DNA of 64,000 nt from Betaproteobacteria bacterium (GTDB lineage Bacteria; Pseudomonadota; Gammaproteobacteria; Burkholderiales; Casimicrobiaceae), in NCBI GenBank assembly GCA_016704895.1, contig JADIZG010000072.1, forward strand, positions 1-64,000. Direction: 5' to 3'. The notes beneath the pieces were generated by a model that made no database searches, was not told the origin of the DNA, and saw only the letters and a list, made by a program, of their open reading frames with translations. Of this stretch, positions 38,967-48,503 are shown in pieces (within the stretch, counting starts at the first letter, position 1; each line of letters opens with the position of its first letter). Made by a program: the position numbers and the translations under genes.

Positions 38967-40715
38967 TCACTCGTCGACCGTCGCGCCTGACCCCGTGTCC
39001 TGTCGCGGACGCGAGGCCGCCGGGTTGTCCTGCGCGAGGAAGTCGTCGACCGCCGCCGACGCGGACGGGAAGAAGCGCTCGTGCGACGCGCCGTGGCCGT
39101 CGAGCATCCGGACCATCTGCTCGCGCAGCGGCCGGTTCGCGCGCGCGAAGCGCAGGTCGACGCCGCCCAGCTCGAGCTCGTCGTGAAGGTCCGCCAGCAC
39201 CTGCGCGGCGGTGACGTCGATCTCCCACACGGCCTGCAGGTCGAGCACGACCAGGCGAGCCGGCGGGTCCGCGGTGCCCGCGAGCGTCCGCAGCCGGTCG
39301 GCCACATGGCGCGCGTTCGCGAACACGAGCGGCGCGTAGAGCCGGTAGACGACGACGCCGGGCGGCGAGGTGCCGGGCAGGTCGTCGTCGAGGTCGTGGA
39401 AGCGGCCGTCGCCGGGGCTGCGGCGCAGCACGGCATCGCGCGGGCGCGCGACCTCGACCAGCACCTCGGCGAACGCGAGCGCCACGCCGATCAGCATGCC
39501 GGGAAGCACGCCCAGCACGAGGACGCCGACCGTCACGAGGTTCGCGAGCCAGAACGCGTGCCGCTCCATCCGGTGGAGCGCCCGCGTGCCGGCGATGTCG
39601 AGCAGGTTGATCGCGGCCACGATCAGGATCGCGGCGAGCGCGACGCGGGGCAGGTACACGAGGATCGGCGCGGCATAGAGCGTGAACGCGACGAGCACGG
39701 CCAGCGCGACGAGTTGCGTGCCCTGCGTCCGGCCTCCCGCCGCGTCGGCGGTGATCGAGCGCGAGCCGCTGGCGCCGACGTTGAATCCGCCCACGATCCC
39801 GGCGGCGACGTTCGCCGCGCCCAGCGCGCGCAGCTCGACGGCCGGGTCGACGGATTCGCGATGCCGCTCGGCGAGCGTGCGTGCGAGGAGCACGCCTTCC
39901 GCGAAGACCAGGAACGCGAGTGCGAGGCTTCCTGCCGCGAGGCTGCGCACGTCCGAGAACGTGACGTCCGGCAGCGACGGCGCGGGGAGGCCGGCGTCGA
40001 TCGCCCGCAGCGTCGCCACGCCGTCGCCGCGGAGGTCGAACGCGGCCATCGCCGCCGCGGCGACGAGGCATGCAGCGAGCGCTGCCGGCGCGCGGGGCAG
40101 CCACGCGCGCAGCGCGAGCAGCATCGCGATCAGCGCCAGCCCCAGCAGCAGCGTCGGCGTGTGCGCGCGGGGGAGGGCCGCGGCGCTGTCGATCATCCGG
40201 AGGACGAACCCGTCGCGCGGAAGCGGGACGCCGAGCAGCGCCGACAGCTGCGAGGCGATCAGCACGAAGGCCGCACCGTTCGCATAACCGACGAGCACCG
40301 GGCGGGCGAGCACGTCGGCCACCTGGCCCAGGCCCAGCCGCGCGGCGGCGAGCAGCACGACGCCGCTCATGATCGCGAGCGTCGCGGCGAGAGCGGCGAC
40401 CCGCGTCGCATCGCCGGCGGCGAGCGGAGCGATCACCGCTGCGGCGAGGAGCGCGACGGTCGTGTCGGGGCCCACGATCACGCGCCGCGATTGCGTGAGG
40501 AACGCGTAGACGACCATCGATCCGATCGCCGCGTACAGACCGACAGACGGTGCGAGGCCGACCAGCTCGGCGTAGGCGAGGACCGACGGGATCATCACGA
40601 TCGCGACCGAGAAGCCGGCGAGCGCGTCGGCGCGCCAGGCGCCCGGGGACGACGGCGCGACCTGCGCGAGTCCCGGTAACCAGCGGCGCCAGGCCGGAAC
40701 GCCAGAGCGGCCCAT
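38967..40715 (-). CDS. SulP family anion transporter with STAS domain
   Basis: An inner-membrane SulP/SLC26 transporter of 582 residues. Numerous hydrophobic segments span residues 25-425, starting with the conserved ALAGFSVAIVMIPSVLAYAEL block. The family motif around GGFNVGASGSRSITADAAGG is clear. A cytoplasmic STAS domain (about 440-560) contains VVLDLQAVWEIDVTAAQVL. Substrate is not certain; SulP proteins carry sulfate, bicarbonate, or C4-dicarboxylates. It is not adjacent to sulfur-assimilation genes, apart from the APS kinase fusion 5 kb away. It precedes no obvious partner and ends 75 bases from the convergent uvrD. Confidence 0.85.
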   Translation of the reverse strand: MGRSGVPAWRRWLPGLAQVAPSSPGAWRADALAGFSVAIVMIPSVLAYAELVGLAPSVGLYAAIGSMVVYAFLTQSRRVIVGPDTTVALLAAAVIAPLAAGDATRVAALAATLAIMSGVVLLAAARLGLGQVADVLARPVLVGYANGAAFVLIASQLSALLGVPLPRDGFVLRMIDSAAALPRAHTPTLLLGLALIAMLLALRAWLPRAPAALAACLVAAAAMAAFDLRGDGVATLRAIDAGLPAPSLPDVTFSDVRSLAAGSLALAFLVFAEGVLLARTLAERHRESVDPAVELRALGAANVAAGIVGGFNVGASGSRSITADAAGGRTQGTQLVALAVLVAFTLYAAPILVYLPRVALAAILIVAAINLLDIAGTRALHRMERHAFWLANLVTVGVLVLGVLPGMLIGVALAFAEVLVEVARPRDAVLRRSPGDGRFHDLDDDLPGTSPPGVVVYRLYAPLVFANARHVADRLRTLAGTADPPARLVVLDLQAVWEIDVTAAQVLADLHDELELGGVDLRFARANRPLREQMVRMLDGHGASHERFFPSASAAVDDFLAQDNPAASRPRQDTGSGATVDE

Positions 40716-40730
40716 CGTGCCCGTGGACCG

Positions 40731-41594
40731 TCAGCCGTCGGTGAGCGAGCGCCCCGGCGTGAGCGGAGCGAGGGTCTCGCCGGCGTGGAAGACGTCGCGG
40801 TAGCTCACGTAGTCGGAGACGTGGAGCGTCGCCGCGAAGAAGAACACATAGGGCATCAGGAGCGCGATGCCGAGGACCGACGCGACCGAGGGCGGCAGGA
40901 CGAGCATCAGGATCGCGAGCGCCACGCCGGGCACGAGGCCGCCCATCACGAACACCGAGAGCCCGTACACGGCGAGCGGACGCCAGTTCGCCATCGCGGC
41001 GCGCAGCGAATGGACGAGCGCGGAGGTCGCCGGCAGGTCCTGGAAGACGACGAGGCCCGGCGCGAACCACATCGCGGCGAGCGTCGGAAGCGCGACGAGG
41101 ACCGCGAACAGCATCGCGGCCTGCGTGCGCCCGTCGAGCAGCGTCGCGTTGAGCGTCGCGCTCCATGCTTCGCGCTCCTCGGCGGTGGTCGGCGCCGGCG
41201 CCGTGAGCGTGTCGAGCAGCTTGCCGCCGTCGACGAGCGCCGTCGACATCACCGCGACCGTGATGCCCGCGACGAACACGACGCCGAGCACCAGCAGGGC
41301 GCGCAGGTTCGACCGGAAGCCCTGGAACAGATCGGGCACGCGCGGCGCGCCGCCGCGTTCCTGTGTCCAGGCGGCGGCGAGGAAGCCGACCGCGAACACC
41401 GGCTTGATCAGCGGCACCGCGAGCTGCCCGACGAACGGCACCAGGTCGACGGCCATCATGACGACGTAGTAGGTCGCGAGCAGGAAGAGCCACGGCATCC
41501 GCGCGCGCGAGAACAGCGCCCACGCGTCCTTGAGCCACGCGACGCCCTTTCTCGCCTCGTGGACCGTGTAGACGACGTCGCGCGGTGCGTCCAT
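40731..41594 (-). CDS. BPSS1780-type integral membrane protein
   Basis: A 287-residue polytopic membrane protein of the betaproteobacterial BPSS1780 family, of unknown function. Hydrophobic segments occur around residues 33-50, 58-75, 100-118, 160-180, 205-240 and 245-265, and the conserved loop ERGGAPRVPDLFQGFRSNLRALL is present. A second, diverged member is at 47501-48325. It lies 4 bases after thrB on the same strand, so it probably shares the DUF2782-thrB transcript, but this linkage does not reveal a function. Confidence 0.75.
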   Translation of the reverse strand: MDAPRDVVYTVHEARKGVAWLKDAWALFSRARMPWLFLLATYYVVMMAVDLVPFVGQLAVPLIKPVFAVGFLAAAWTQERGGAPRVPDLFQGFRSNLRALLVLGVVFVAGITVAVMSTALVDGGKLLDTLTAPAPTTAEEREAWSATLNATLLDGRTQAAMLFAVLVALPTLAAMWFAPGLVVFQDLPATSALVHSLRAAMANWRPLAVYGLSVFVMGGLVPGVALAILMLVLPPSVASVLGIALLMPYVFFFAATLHVSDYVSYRDVFHAGETLAPLTPGRSLTDG

Positions 41595-41598
41595 GGCG

Positions 41599-42552
41599 TC
41601 AGGCGGCGCGCGCGTCCGGGAGCCGCGGCATCGCGGCGACGCGGCGCGCGAGGATGCGCTCGAACGCCGCGGGATCGTGCGCGTGCACGAGCTCGCCGGG
41701 GCGCGGCAGGTGGAGGTCGTAGAGCCGCGACAGCCAGAAGCGCAGCGCGGCCGCGCGCAGGAGCGTCGGCCACTGCTCGCGCTCGTCCTGCGAGAGCGGG
41801 CGCTCCCGCTGGTAGGCGCCGACGAACGCCTCGGTGCGTTCGGCGTCGAGCTCGCCCTCGGCGTCGTTGCACCAGTCGTTCACGGCGATCGCGAGGTCGT
41901 AGGCGAGGAAGTCGGTCGCGGCGAAGCCGAAGTCGACGATGCCCGCCACGCGGTCGCCCGCGAACAGCACGTTGTCGCGGAAGAGGTCGCCGTGGATCGC
42001 CGCCTTGGGGAGCCGCAGGCGCGTCATGCCGGACTGGAACCGCAGCTCGGCGGCGAGCATCTCGGCCTGCGAGGGCGACAGGAAGGGCTGCACCGCGCGC
42101 GCCGCCTGCCGCCACCACGCGGGGCCGCGCCGGTTCACGAGGCGGGCGCGGTAGCCCAGCGCTGCGACGTGCAGCTGCGCGAGCGCTTCGCCGACGGCGG
42201 CGCAGTCGCCCGCGCTCGGCGCGAGCTGCGGCCTGCCGTCGATGCGGTCGACGAGGCCGGCGGGCTTGCCGCACAGCAGCGAGAACAGCGCGCCGGTGCG
42301 GTCCGGCGCCGGCGCGGGCACGGCGACGCCCGATCGCGCGAGGTGCGCCATCAGGTTCAGGTAGAACGGGAGCTCGTCGGCGGGCAGCCGCTCGTAGAGC
42401 GTCAGCACGTAGCGGCCGCGCTCGGTCGTCACGAAGTAGTTCGTGTTCTCGATGCCGGACGTGATCGGCTCGTGCGAGACGAGGCCGCCCAGCGCGTAGC
42501 GCGCGAGCCAGGCGTCGAGGTCCTCGGCCGAGACGGTCGTGTAGACGGACAT
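41599..42552 (-). CDS. thrB: Homoserine kinase, APH-type
   Basis: ThrB of the aminoglycoside-phosphotransferase-like type, 317 residues, phosphorylating homoserine on the way to threonine. It opens MSVYTTVSAEDLDAWLARYALG, the standard opening of this form. It has GIENTNYFVTTERGRYVLTL (ATP-binding lobe), the catalytic loop AAIHGDLFRDNVLF, and metal-binding VDFGFAATDFLAYDLAIA. The order thrB-DUF2782-(divergent) polA is characteristic of betaproteobacteria. The frame is intact. Confidence 0.94.
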   Translation of the reverse strand: MSVYTTVSAEDLDAWLARYALGGLVSHEPITSGIENTNYFVTTERGRYVLTLYERLPADELPFYLNLMAHLARSGVAVPAPAPDRTGALFSLLCGKPAGLVDRIDGRPQLAPSAGDCAAVGEALAQLHVAALGYRARLVNRRGPAWWRQAARAVQPFLSPSQAEMLAAELRFQSGMTRLRLPKAAIHGDLFRDNVLFAGDRVAGIVDFGFAATDFLAYDLAIAVNDWCNDAEGELDAERTEAFVGAYQRERPLSQDEREQWPTLLRAAALRFWLSRLYDLHLPRPGELVHAHDPAAFERILARRVAAMPRLPDARAA

Positions 42553-42611
42553 GCCCGTGGCGGCGCCGACGGAGCGGCGCGCGTCGAATCAGCCGCGGCG
42601 CGCGCGCGCGC

Positions 42612-42968
42612 TCACCAGGAGAACAGCACCCACATCGGCACGCTGAGCGACGTGTCGAGGCTGTTGCGCCGGATGAACGTGCCGCCGATCTGCGGGACCA
42701 GGTAGTAGGGCACGCCGTGGCGCGGCGTCACCTTGACGAACTTGAGCTCGCCCCCCATCCGCACTTCCTCGCGCGTCTCCGCCTCGTTGCGGATGATCGT
42801 GACCTGCGGCTCGAGCTCGGGGTCGGTGGTGCGGAAAGCGGGCGGCTGCTGCGCGGCGTCGGTTCCCGGCGGCGGGAGCGGCGGGGGCGGCTGAACCTGC
42901 GCGGACGCCGACGCGGCGACGCAGAGGGCGAGCGCGGCGGCGGTGAGGATGCTCTCGAACGGGCGCAC
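42612..42968 (-). CDS. DUF2782 family exported protein
   Basis: A 118-residue protein with a signal peptide (ILTAALALCVAASASAQ, cleavage after Ala-Gln near residue 24), a proline-rich linker, and the DUF2782 core EVRMGGELKFVKVTPRHGVPYYLVP. Members are found beside thrB and polA in betaproteobacteria; no function is known. It is probably periplasmic. The promoter candidate at 42999-43007 would give a leader of about 25 bases. Confidence 0.85.
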   Translation of the reverse strand: MRPFESILTAAALALCVAASASAQVQPPPPLPPPGTDAAQQPPAFRTTDPELEPQVTIIRNEAETREEVRMGGELKFVKVTPRHGVPYYLVPQIGGTFIRRNSLDTSLSVPMWVLFSW

Positions 42969-42998
42969 GGTCGTGTCGATCGGGAAGGACAGGGGACG

Positions 42999-43007
42999 AT
43001 TCTAGCA
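42999..43007 (-). promoter_or_regulatory. Candidate extended -10 promoter for DUF2782-thrB operon
   Basis: On the minus strand the sequence reads TGCTAGAAT, an extended -10 element (TGn then TAGAAT), 31 bases before the DUF2782 start. No clear -35 hexamer is present at the usual distance. Confidence 0.4.
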
Positions 43008-43100
43008 TCGCGCCTCGCGGCGCGCCCCGTCGCAACCTCCCGGCGGCGATCGCAGGCGCTCGTCGTCGATCCCCGGGGCATCGCCGAGGGGCCGGCGACG

Positions 43101-43829
43101 CTACAGATTCAGCATCCGCTCGCGCTCCTCCTGCGTCGGCTGGAAGCCGCGCCCCTCGTAGAAGCGGAAGATCGCCTCGACCGTCTCGTCGGGGTCGTCG
43201 ATCACCTGCATCAGGTCGAGGTCGCGCTCGCCGACCATGCCCTCGCCGACGAGCTTCTCGCGCATCCAGTCGACGAGCCCGCGCCAGAACGCCGAGCCGA
43301 CCAGGATGATCGGGATGCGCCGGCTCTTGCCCGTCTGCACCAGCGTGAGGCACTCGGACAGCTCGTCGAGCGTGCCGAAGCCCCCGGGCAGCACGACGTA
43401 GGCGGAGGCGAAGCGCACGAACATCATCTTGCGCGAGAAGAAATAGAGGAAGTCGACCGGGATGTCCTGGAAGGCGCGGTCGCTCTTCTCGTGCGGCAGG
43501 TGGATGTTGAGGCCGACCGACGGCCCGCGGCCCGCGTGCGCGCCCTTGTTGGCCGCCTGCATCAGTCCGGGGCCGCCGCCCGAGATCACGGCGAAGCCGG
43601 CGTCGGAGAGCTTGCGCGCGATCGCACGGGCGGTTTCGTAGTACGCGTGCCCCTCGGCGATGCGAGCGCTGCCGAACATCGAGACGGCGGGACGGATGCC
43701 GCGCAGCCTTTCGGCCGCGGACACGAACTCTGCCATAATGGCCAGCACCCGCCAGGCTTCCTGGCCGTTCGACGAATACATCGCCTGGGGATCGATCATC
43801 CCCGGAATCTTCGGCGTCGTCTGTCGCAT
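43101..43829 (-). CDS. LOG family protein (TIGR00730)
   Basis: A 242-residue Rossmann-fold protein of the lonely-guy (LOG) family, whose characterised members are cytokinin riboside 5'-monophosphate phosphoribohydrolases; many bacterial members probably act on nucleotides. The phosphate-binding motif VVLPGGFGTLDELSE and the upstream VISGGGPGLMQAANKGA are intact. The annotated start at 43829 shares the tetramer CATG with the divergent polA start. Met11 or Met17 are alternatives that would leave room for promoters, so the start is uncertain. Confidence 0.88.
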   Translation of the reverse strand: MRQTTPKIPGMIDPQAMYSSNGQEAWRVLAIMAEFVSAAERLRGIRPAVSMFGSARIAEGHAYYETARAIARKLSDAGFAVISGGGPGLMQAANKGAHAGRGPSVGLNIHLPHEKSDRAFQDIPVDFLYFFSRKMMFVRFASAYVVLPGGFGTLDELSECLTLVQTGKSRRIPIILVGSAFWRGLVDWMREKLVGEGMVGERDLDLMQVIDDPDETVEAIFRFYEGRGFQPTQEERERMLNL

Positions 43830-46596
43830 GCCCTCGCTCGTCCTGGTCGACGGTTCGTCGTATCTCTACCGCGCGTTCCACGCGCTGCCCGACCTGCGCA
43901 CGCGCGCCGGCGAGCCGACGGGCGCGCTGCGCGGCGTGGTTTCGATGTTGCGCCGGATCGTCGAGGACGGCAAGCCGGACTACTTCGCCGTCGTGTTCGA
44001 CGCGCCGGGCAGAACGTTCCGCGACGAGCTCTATCCCGAGTACAAGGCGAACCGTCCGCCGATGCCGGACGATCTCGCCGCGCAGATCGCGCCGCTGCAC
44101 GCGCTCGTTCGCGCGCACGGCTGGCCGCTGCTGATGGTCGAGGGCGTCGAGGCGGACGACGTGATCGGCACGCTCGCGAAGCGCGCGAAGACGCTCGGCA
44201 TCGACACGACGATCTCGTCGTCGGACAAGGACCTCGCGCAGCTCGTCGAGCCCGGCATCACGATGGTCAACACGATGAGCAACGAGACGCTCGACGACGC
44301 GGGCGTGATCGCGAAGTTCGGCGTGCGCGCCGACCAGATCCTCGACCTGCTGACGCTCACCGGGGACGCGGTGGACAACGTGCCCGGCGTCGACAAGGTC
44401 GGCCCGAAGACCGCGGCGAAGTGGCTCGGCCAGTACGGATCGCTCGACGCCGTCGTCAAGCACGCAGGCGACATCGGCGGCAAGGTCGGCGAGAACCTGC
44501 GCGCCGCGCTCGACTGGCTTCCGCGCGGCCGCGAGCTCCTCACCGTCAAGACCGACTGCCACCTGCCGGTCGGTCCGCGGGACCTCGTGCCGACGGCGCC
44601 CGACGGCGAAGCGCTGAACGCGCTCTACGAGCGCTACGGCTTCCGGAGCTGGCTGCGCGAGGTCGCCGGCGGCCCGTCGGCGGGCATGCCGGCGGACGCC
44701 GCCGGCGCGATCGCCGCGCGCGCCGAGAAGGAGGACACGCGGCGCTACGACACGCAGCACGGCGAGCACGTCGCGAAGGGCAAGCCCGCCGACCTCGCCT
44801 ACGAATGCGTGCTCGACGAGCAGGCGTTCGCGCGCTGGAGGGAGGCGATCGAGAAGGCGCCGCTCGTCGCGTTCGACACCGAGACGACGAGCCTCGATCC
44901 GATGGCGGCCGAGATCGTCGGCCTCTCGTTCGCGATCGCGCCGGGGAAGGCCTGCTACGTGCCGGTCGCGCACCGCTACGCCGGCGCGCCCGACCAGCTC
45001 TCGCGCGAGCACGTGCTCGGCGCGCTCGCCGGCTGGTTCGCCGACCCGAAGGCGAGGAAGCTCGGCCAGAACGTCAAGTACGACCAGCACGCGCTCGCGA
45101 ACCACGGCATCGCGCTCGCCGGCGTCGCGCACGACACGCTGCTCGAGTCGTACGTGCTCGAAGCGCACCGTCCGCACGACATGGACAGCCTCGCGTGGCG
45201 CCATCTCGACTGGAAGACGATCGCGTACGCCGACGTCGCGGGCAAGGGCGCGTCGCAGATCGGCTTCGACCAGGTGGCGGTCGACCGCGCGACCGAGTAC
45301 TCGGCCGAGGATGCCGACGTCACGCTGCGCCTGCACGAGGCGCTGCATCCGCAGCTCGCCGCCGACGCGAAGCTCGGCCACGTCTACGAGAAGCTCGAGA
45401 TGCCGGTGCGCGAGGTTCTGTTCCGGATGGAGCGCACCGGCGTGCTGATCGACGCGGAGCTCCTGCGCAGGCACAGCCGCACGCTGGGCGAACGCGTCGT
45501 GGCGCTCGAGCAGCAGGCCTACCAGCTCGCCGGCGGACCGTTCAACCTCGCGTCGCCCAAGCAGCTGGGCGAGGTGCTGTTCGAGCGCATGAAGCTCCCG
45601 GTGGCGAAGAAGACGGCCACCGGCCAGCCGTCGACCGACGAGGAGGTGTTGCAGGAGCTGGCGGCCGACTATCCGCTGCCGAAGGTGCTGCTCGAGCACC
45701 GCGCGCTCTCGAAGCTCAAGTCGACCTATACCGACAAGCTGCCGCAGATGGTGAACCCGCGCACCGGGCGCGTGCACACGACGTTCTCGCAGGCGACCGC
45801 GGTGACCGGACGGCTCGCGTCGTCGGACCCGAACCTGCAGAACATCCCGGTGCGCACCGAGGAGGGACGCCGGATCCGCGAGGCGTTCATCGCGCCGCCG
45901 GGCCGCGTCCTGGTGTCGGCGGACTACTCGCAGATCGAGCTGCGCATCATGGCGCACCTGTCGGGCGACCAGGCGCTCGTCCGGGCGTTCCTCGCAGGCG
46001 AGGACATCCACCGGGCGACCGCCGGCGAGATCTTCGGCGTCGCGCCTTCCGAGGTGACCGCCGACCAGCGCCGCTACATCAAGGCCGTCAACTTCGGACT
46101 CATCTACGGCATGGGCGCGTTCGGCCTCGCGCAGCAGCTCGGCATCGAGCGCGGCGCGGCGCAGCAGTTCATCGACCGGTATTTCCAGCGCTACCCGGGC
46201 GTGGCCGAGTACATGCAGAAGACCCGCGAGCAGGCCCGCGAGCAGGGCTACGTCGAGACCGCGTTCGGGCGCCGGCTGTGGCTCACCGACATCAAGGCGG
46301 GGGGCGGGCCGCGTCGCGCCGCGGCCGAGCGCGCGGCGATCAACGCGCCGATGCAGGGCACCGCGGCGGACCTCGTGAAGCTCGCGATGATCGAGGTGGC
46401 CGGCTGGATCGACCGCGAGCGCCTCGGCGCGACGATGCTGCTGCAGGTCCACGACGAGCTCGTGCTCGAGGTGCCCGAGCAGGAGCTCGCGCGCGTGCAG
46501 CGCGAGCTGCCGCCGCTGATGACCGGGGTCGCGAAGCTCTCGGTGCCGCTGGTGGTCGACGTCGGCAGCGGGCCCAACTGGGAGCGCGCGCACTGA
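43828..46596 (+). CDS. polA: DNA polymerase I
   Basis: PolA fills gaps and removes RNA primers. The 922-residue frame has the 5'-3' nuclease domain (MPSLVLVDGSSYLYRAFHAL, SSDKDLAQLV), a proofreading exonuclease with intact VAFDTETTSLDP, NVKYDQHALA and YSAEDADVTL, and polymerase motifs A (ADYSQIELRIMAHLSGD), B (RRYIKAVNFGLIYGMG) and C (LLQVHDELVLEVPE). So all three activities should be present. ATG 43828 gives the family's standard opening. Its promoter must lie inside the divergent LOG gene; a CATAAT at 43734-43739 is a weak candidate. Confidence 0.96.
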   Translation: MPSLVLVDGSSYLYRAFHALPDLRTRAGEPTGALRGVVSMLRRIVEDGKPDYFAVVFDAPGRTFRDELYPEYKANRPPMPDDLAAQIAPLHALVRAHGWPLLMVEGVEADDVIGTLAKRAKTLGIDTTISSSDKDLAQLVEPGITMVNTMSNETLDDAGVIAKFGVRADQILDLLTLTGDAVDNVPGVDKVGPKTAAKWLGQYGSLDAVVKHAGDIGGKVGENLRAALDWLPRGRELLTVKTDCHLPVGPRDLVPTAPDGEALNALYERYGFRSWLREVAGGPSAGMPADAAGAIAARAEKEDTRRYDTQHGEHVAKGKPADLAYECVLDEQAFARWREAIEKAPLVAFDTETTSLDPMAAEIVGLSFAIAPGKACYVPVAHRYAGAPDQLSREHVLGALAGWFADPKARKLGQNVKYDQHALANHGIALAGVAHDTLLESYVLEAHRPHDMDSLAWRHLDWKTIAYADVAGKGASQIGFDQVAVDRATEYSAEDADVTLRLHEALHPQLAADAKLGHVYEKLEMPVREVLFRMERTGVLIDAELLRRHSRTLGERVVALEQQAYQLAGGPFNLASPKQLGEVLFERMKLPVAKKTATGQPSTDEEVLQELAADYPLPKVLLEHRALSKLKSTYTDKLPQMVNPRTGRVHTTFSQATAVTGRLASSDPNLQNIPVRTEEGRRIREAFIAPPGRVLVSADYSQIELRIMAHLSGDQALVRAFLAGEDIHRATAGEIFGVAPSEVTADQRRYIKAVNFGLIYGMGAFGLAQQLGIERGAAQQFIDRYFQRYPGVAEYMQKTREQAREQGYVETAFGRRLWLTDIKAGGGPRRAAAERAAINAPMQGTAADLVKLAMIEVAGWIDRERLGATMLLQVHDELVLEVPEQELARVQRELPPLMTGVAKLSVPLVVDVGSGPNWERAH

Positions 46597-46618
46597 CGCG
46601 CCGCGCGGATTGCGAACG

Positions 46619-47500
46619 ATGGCCACCGATCTGCAGACCCCTTTCGACGCCGCGGTCGTGATCTTCACGAAGCGCACCGGCACGCTCGCCGCCGCGGTGC
46701 GCTCGGTCTGGGCGCAGCAGTTCCACGGGCGCGTTCAGGTCGTCGTCGGCGTCGACGGACCCGACGCGGACCGCGAGGCGCTCGCCGCGCTCGCGCGCGA
46801 GGTGCCCGCGACGATGGCGCTCACGGTCATCGACCCCGGCTACTCGACAGCGCGCTCGCGCGGCGGGCTCTATGCGCCCGAGGCCGGCGGGTCGCTGCGC
46901 ACGGCGCTCACGCTGCTCGCCAACGCCCGGCACGTCGCCTACCTGTCCGAGTTCAACCGCTACGCGCCCAACCACCTCGCGGACCTGAAGCACGCGATCG
47001 GGGACCGCGCATGGGCGTTCGCGCTCCGCTGGTTCGCCGATGCGCGCACGGGCGAGGTGATCTGCCGCGACGAATGGGAATCGGTCGGCCCCGCGGGCGG
47101 CGTCTACGGGAAGAGCGAGGGCGGGTTCGTCGCCGCCGACGCGCTCCTCATCGACAAGTTCGCGTGCCACGGCGTGATCGCGGCATGGGCCGACGCCGAT
47201 GCGCAGGGGCGCGGCGAGGATCGCCGCTTCTACCGGGCCATCCGCGGGATGCCGAATGCTGCCACCGGAGAGCCGTCGGTGTACGCGTCGATCCGCCTCG
47301 AGAAGCAGCACCCGTTCATGCTCGCGCAGTTCCGCTCGCACGGCGTGATGCTCGAGCGCTACCTGACGCTCTCTCCCGAGCTCAAGGCGCAGATCGCGCA
47401 CGCCGCGGAGGCGCAGCGCGCGCATGCCGAAGGCGTGCGCAGCACGCTGTCGGTGGGGGGCGTGGACTTCGGCATGAAGCCTCCGCGCCCGCGTACCTGA
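46619..47500 (+). CDS. Glycosyltransferase-like protein
   Basis: A 293-residue protein that opens FDAAVVIFTKRTGTLAAAVRSVWAQQFHGRVQVVVGVDG, matching the nucleotide-sugar-binding half of GT-A (family 2-like) glycosyltransferases. ARHVAYLSEFNRYAPNHLADL takes the place of the usual DDD metal-binding motif: the DxD is not evident, with SEFN at that site. No transmembrane segment is seen, so it is probably cytosolic or peripheral. It is 22 bases after polA and its stop abuts the stop of the next convergent gene. Substrate unknown, and an inactive or atypical enzyme is possible. Confidence 0.6.
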   Translation: MATDLQTPFDAAVVIFTKRTGTLAAAVRSVWAQQFHGRVQVVVGVDGPDADREALAALAREVPATMALTVIDPGYSTARSRGGLYAPEAGGSLRTALTLLANARHVAYLSEFNRYAPNHLADLKHAIGDRAWAFALRWFADARTGEVICRDEWESVGPAGGVYGKSEGGFVAADALLIDKFACHGVIAAWADADAQGRGEDRRFYRAIRGMPNAATGEPSVYASIRLEKQHPFMLAQFRSHGVMLERYLTLSPELKAQIAHAAEAQRAHAEGVRSTLSVGGVDFGMKPPRPRT

Positions 47501-48325
47501 TCAGGCGTCGAAAGTCTCCCGCCAGCTCGCGTACCAGCTGCCGGCCATCACCGGCGCGAGCACGATCCAGCCCAGTCCGAGCGGGATCGACGCGACGATC
47601 GCGAGCCCGATCCAGATGAGGCCGTAGACGAGCGTCGCGCCGACGTTGACCCAGCAGGCATGGAAGCTCTTCTTCATCGCTGCGATCGGCTCCTCGCCGT
47701 TCAGCACGATGAGCGGCGGCGCGAACCAGTAGGCCATCGTCAGCGCAGCGACCGCCACCATCGCGAGCGGGGCCATGACCAGGGCGACGATGCCGATCGA
47801 CGACAGGAGCGCCATGCCCATCTGCGAGGCGTCGGACGAGAGCGCCGAGAACAGTCCCGCACCGCCCGCCACGCCGAGGACGACGGCCGCCACCGCGATC
47901 CAGAGCACGAACATCGCGCCCAGGTAGATCAGGCCGACGATGACGAGCGGCATGAAGCGCGCGCCCGAGAATCCCTCGAACAGATGGCCGAGCGTGAGCG
48001 GTCGACCCTTCGCGAGCGCGTGGCAGCCGAGCGCGATGCCGCCGCCGAAGACCGGCGTCAGCACCGATCCCGCGATGCTCCCGAGGATCGGGACGAACGC
48101 GAGCCCCAGCATGATCAGCACGAACACGAGGATCGTCGCGATCCAGATGCCGGGCGCGGCCATGAACACCTGCCAGCCCTCGCTCCACCACGCGGCCCCC
48201 TGGCCCGCGGGCAGCGAGCGCGGCTCGCGCCTGCCCGGACCGGACGGCGCGCCGGCGCCGGAGGGCGGCGTCGGCGTTGCTGGCGGGAGCGGCCTTGCCG
48301 ATCCTGGCTGCGTCGTCTCGTCCAT
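47501..48325 (-). CDS. BPSS1780-type integral membrane protein
   Basis: A 274-residue membrane protein with a proline-rich cytoplasmic N-terminus (residues 1-44) and about six hydrophobic segments. The family block HALAKGRPLTLGHLFEGFSGARFMPL and the later LNGEEPIAAMKKSFHACWVNVGATLVYGL define it as BPSS1780. It is a diverged relative of the protein at 40731-41594. Its function is unknown. It is convergent with the glycosyltransferase-like gene and divergent from the DedA fusion. Confidence 0.78.
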   Translation of the reverse strand: MDETTQPGSARPLPPATPTPPSGAGAPSGPGRREPRSLPAGQGAAWWSEGWQVFMAAPGIWIATILVFVLIMLGLAFVPILGSIAGSVLTPVFGGGIALGCHALAKGRPLTLGHLFEGFSGARFMPLVIVGLIYLGAMFVLWIAVAAVVLGVAGGAGLFSALSSDASQMGMALLSSIGIVALVMAPLAMVAVAALTMAYWFAPPLIVLNGEEPIAAMKKSFHACWVNVGATLVYGLIWIGLAIVASIPLGLGWIVLAPVMAGSWYASWRETFDA

Positions 48326-48503
48326 CCTGGACCTCCCTCAAAGCGATTACGGTAGCATGCACCCGACGGATCGCGCGCAGGCCGGCGGCCCGGCTGGCGG
48401 TCGATGCCGCGCGCCGGGACCGGCCCCTACGCGCCCGTGGGTTGTATCCCCGCCGGGCCACCCCCACACCTGAAGCTTCCTCCTCCGGATCCGCAACGCC
48501 CGC

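Noticed and set aside
42589..46683. A 1,364-codon minus-strand frame over polA and the LOG gene
   Set aside because: It is the antisense shadow of polA joined to an out-of-frame reading of the LOG gene, with no recognisable domain of its own.
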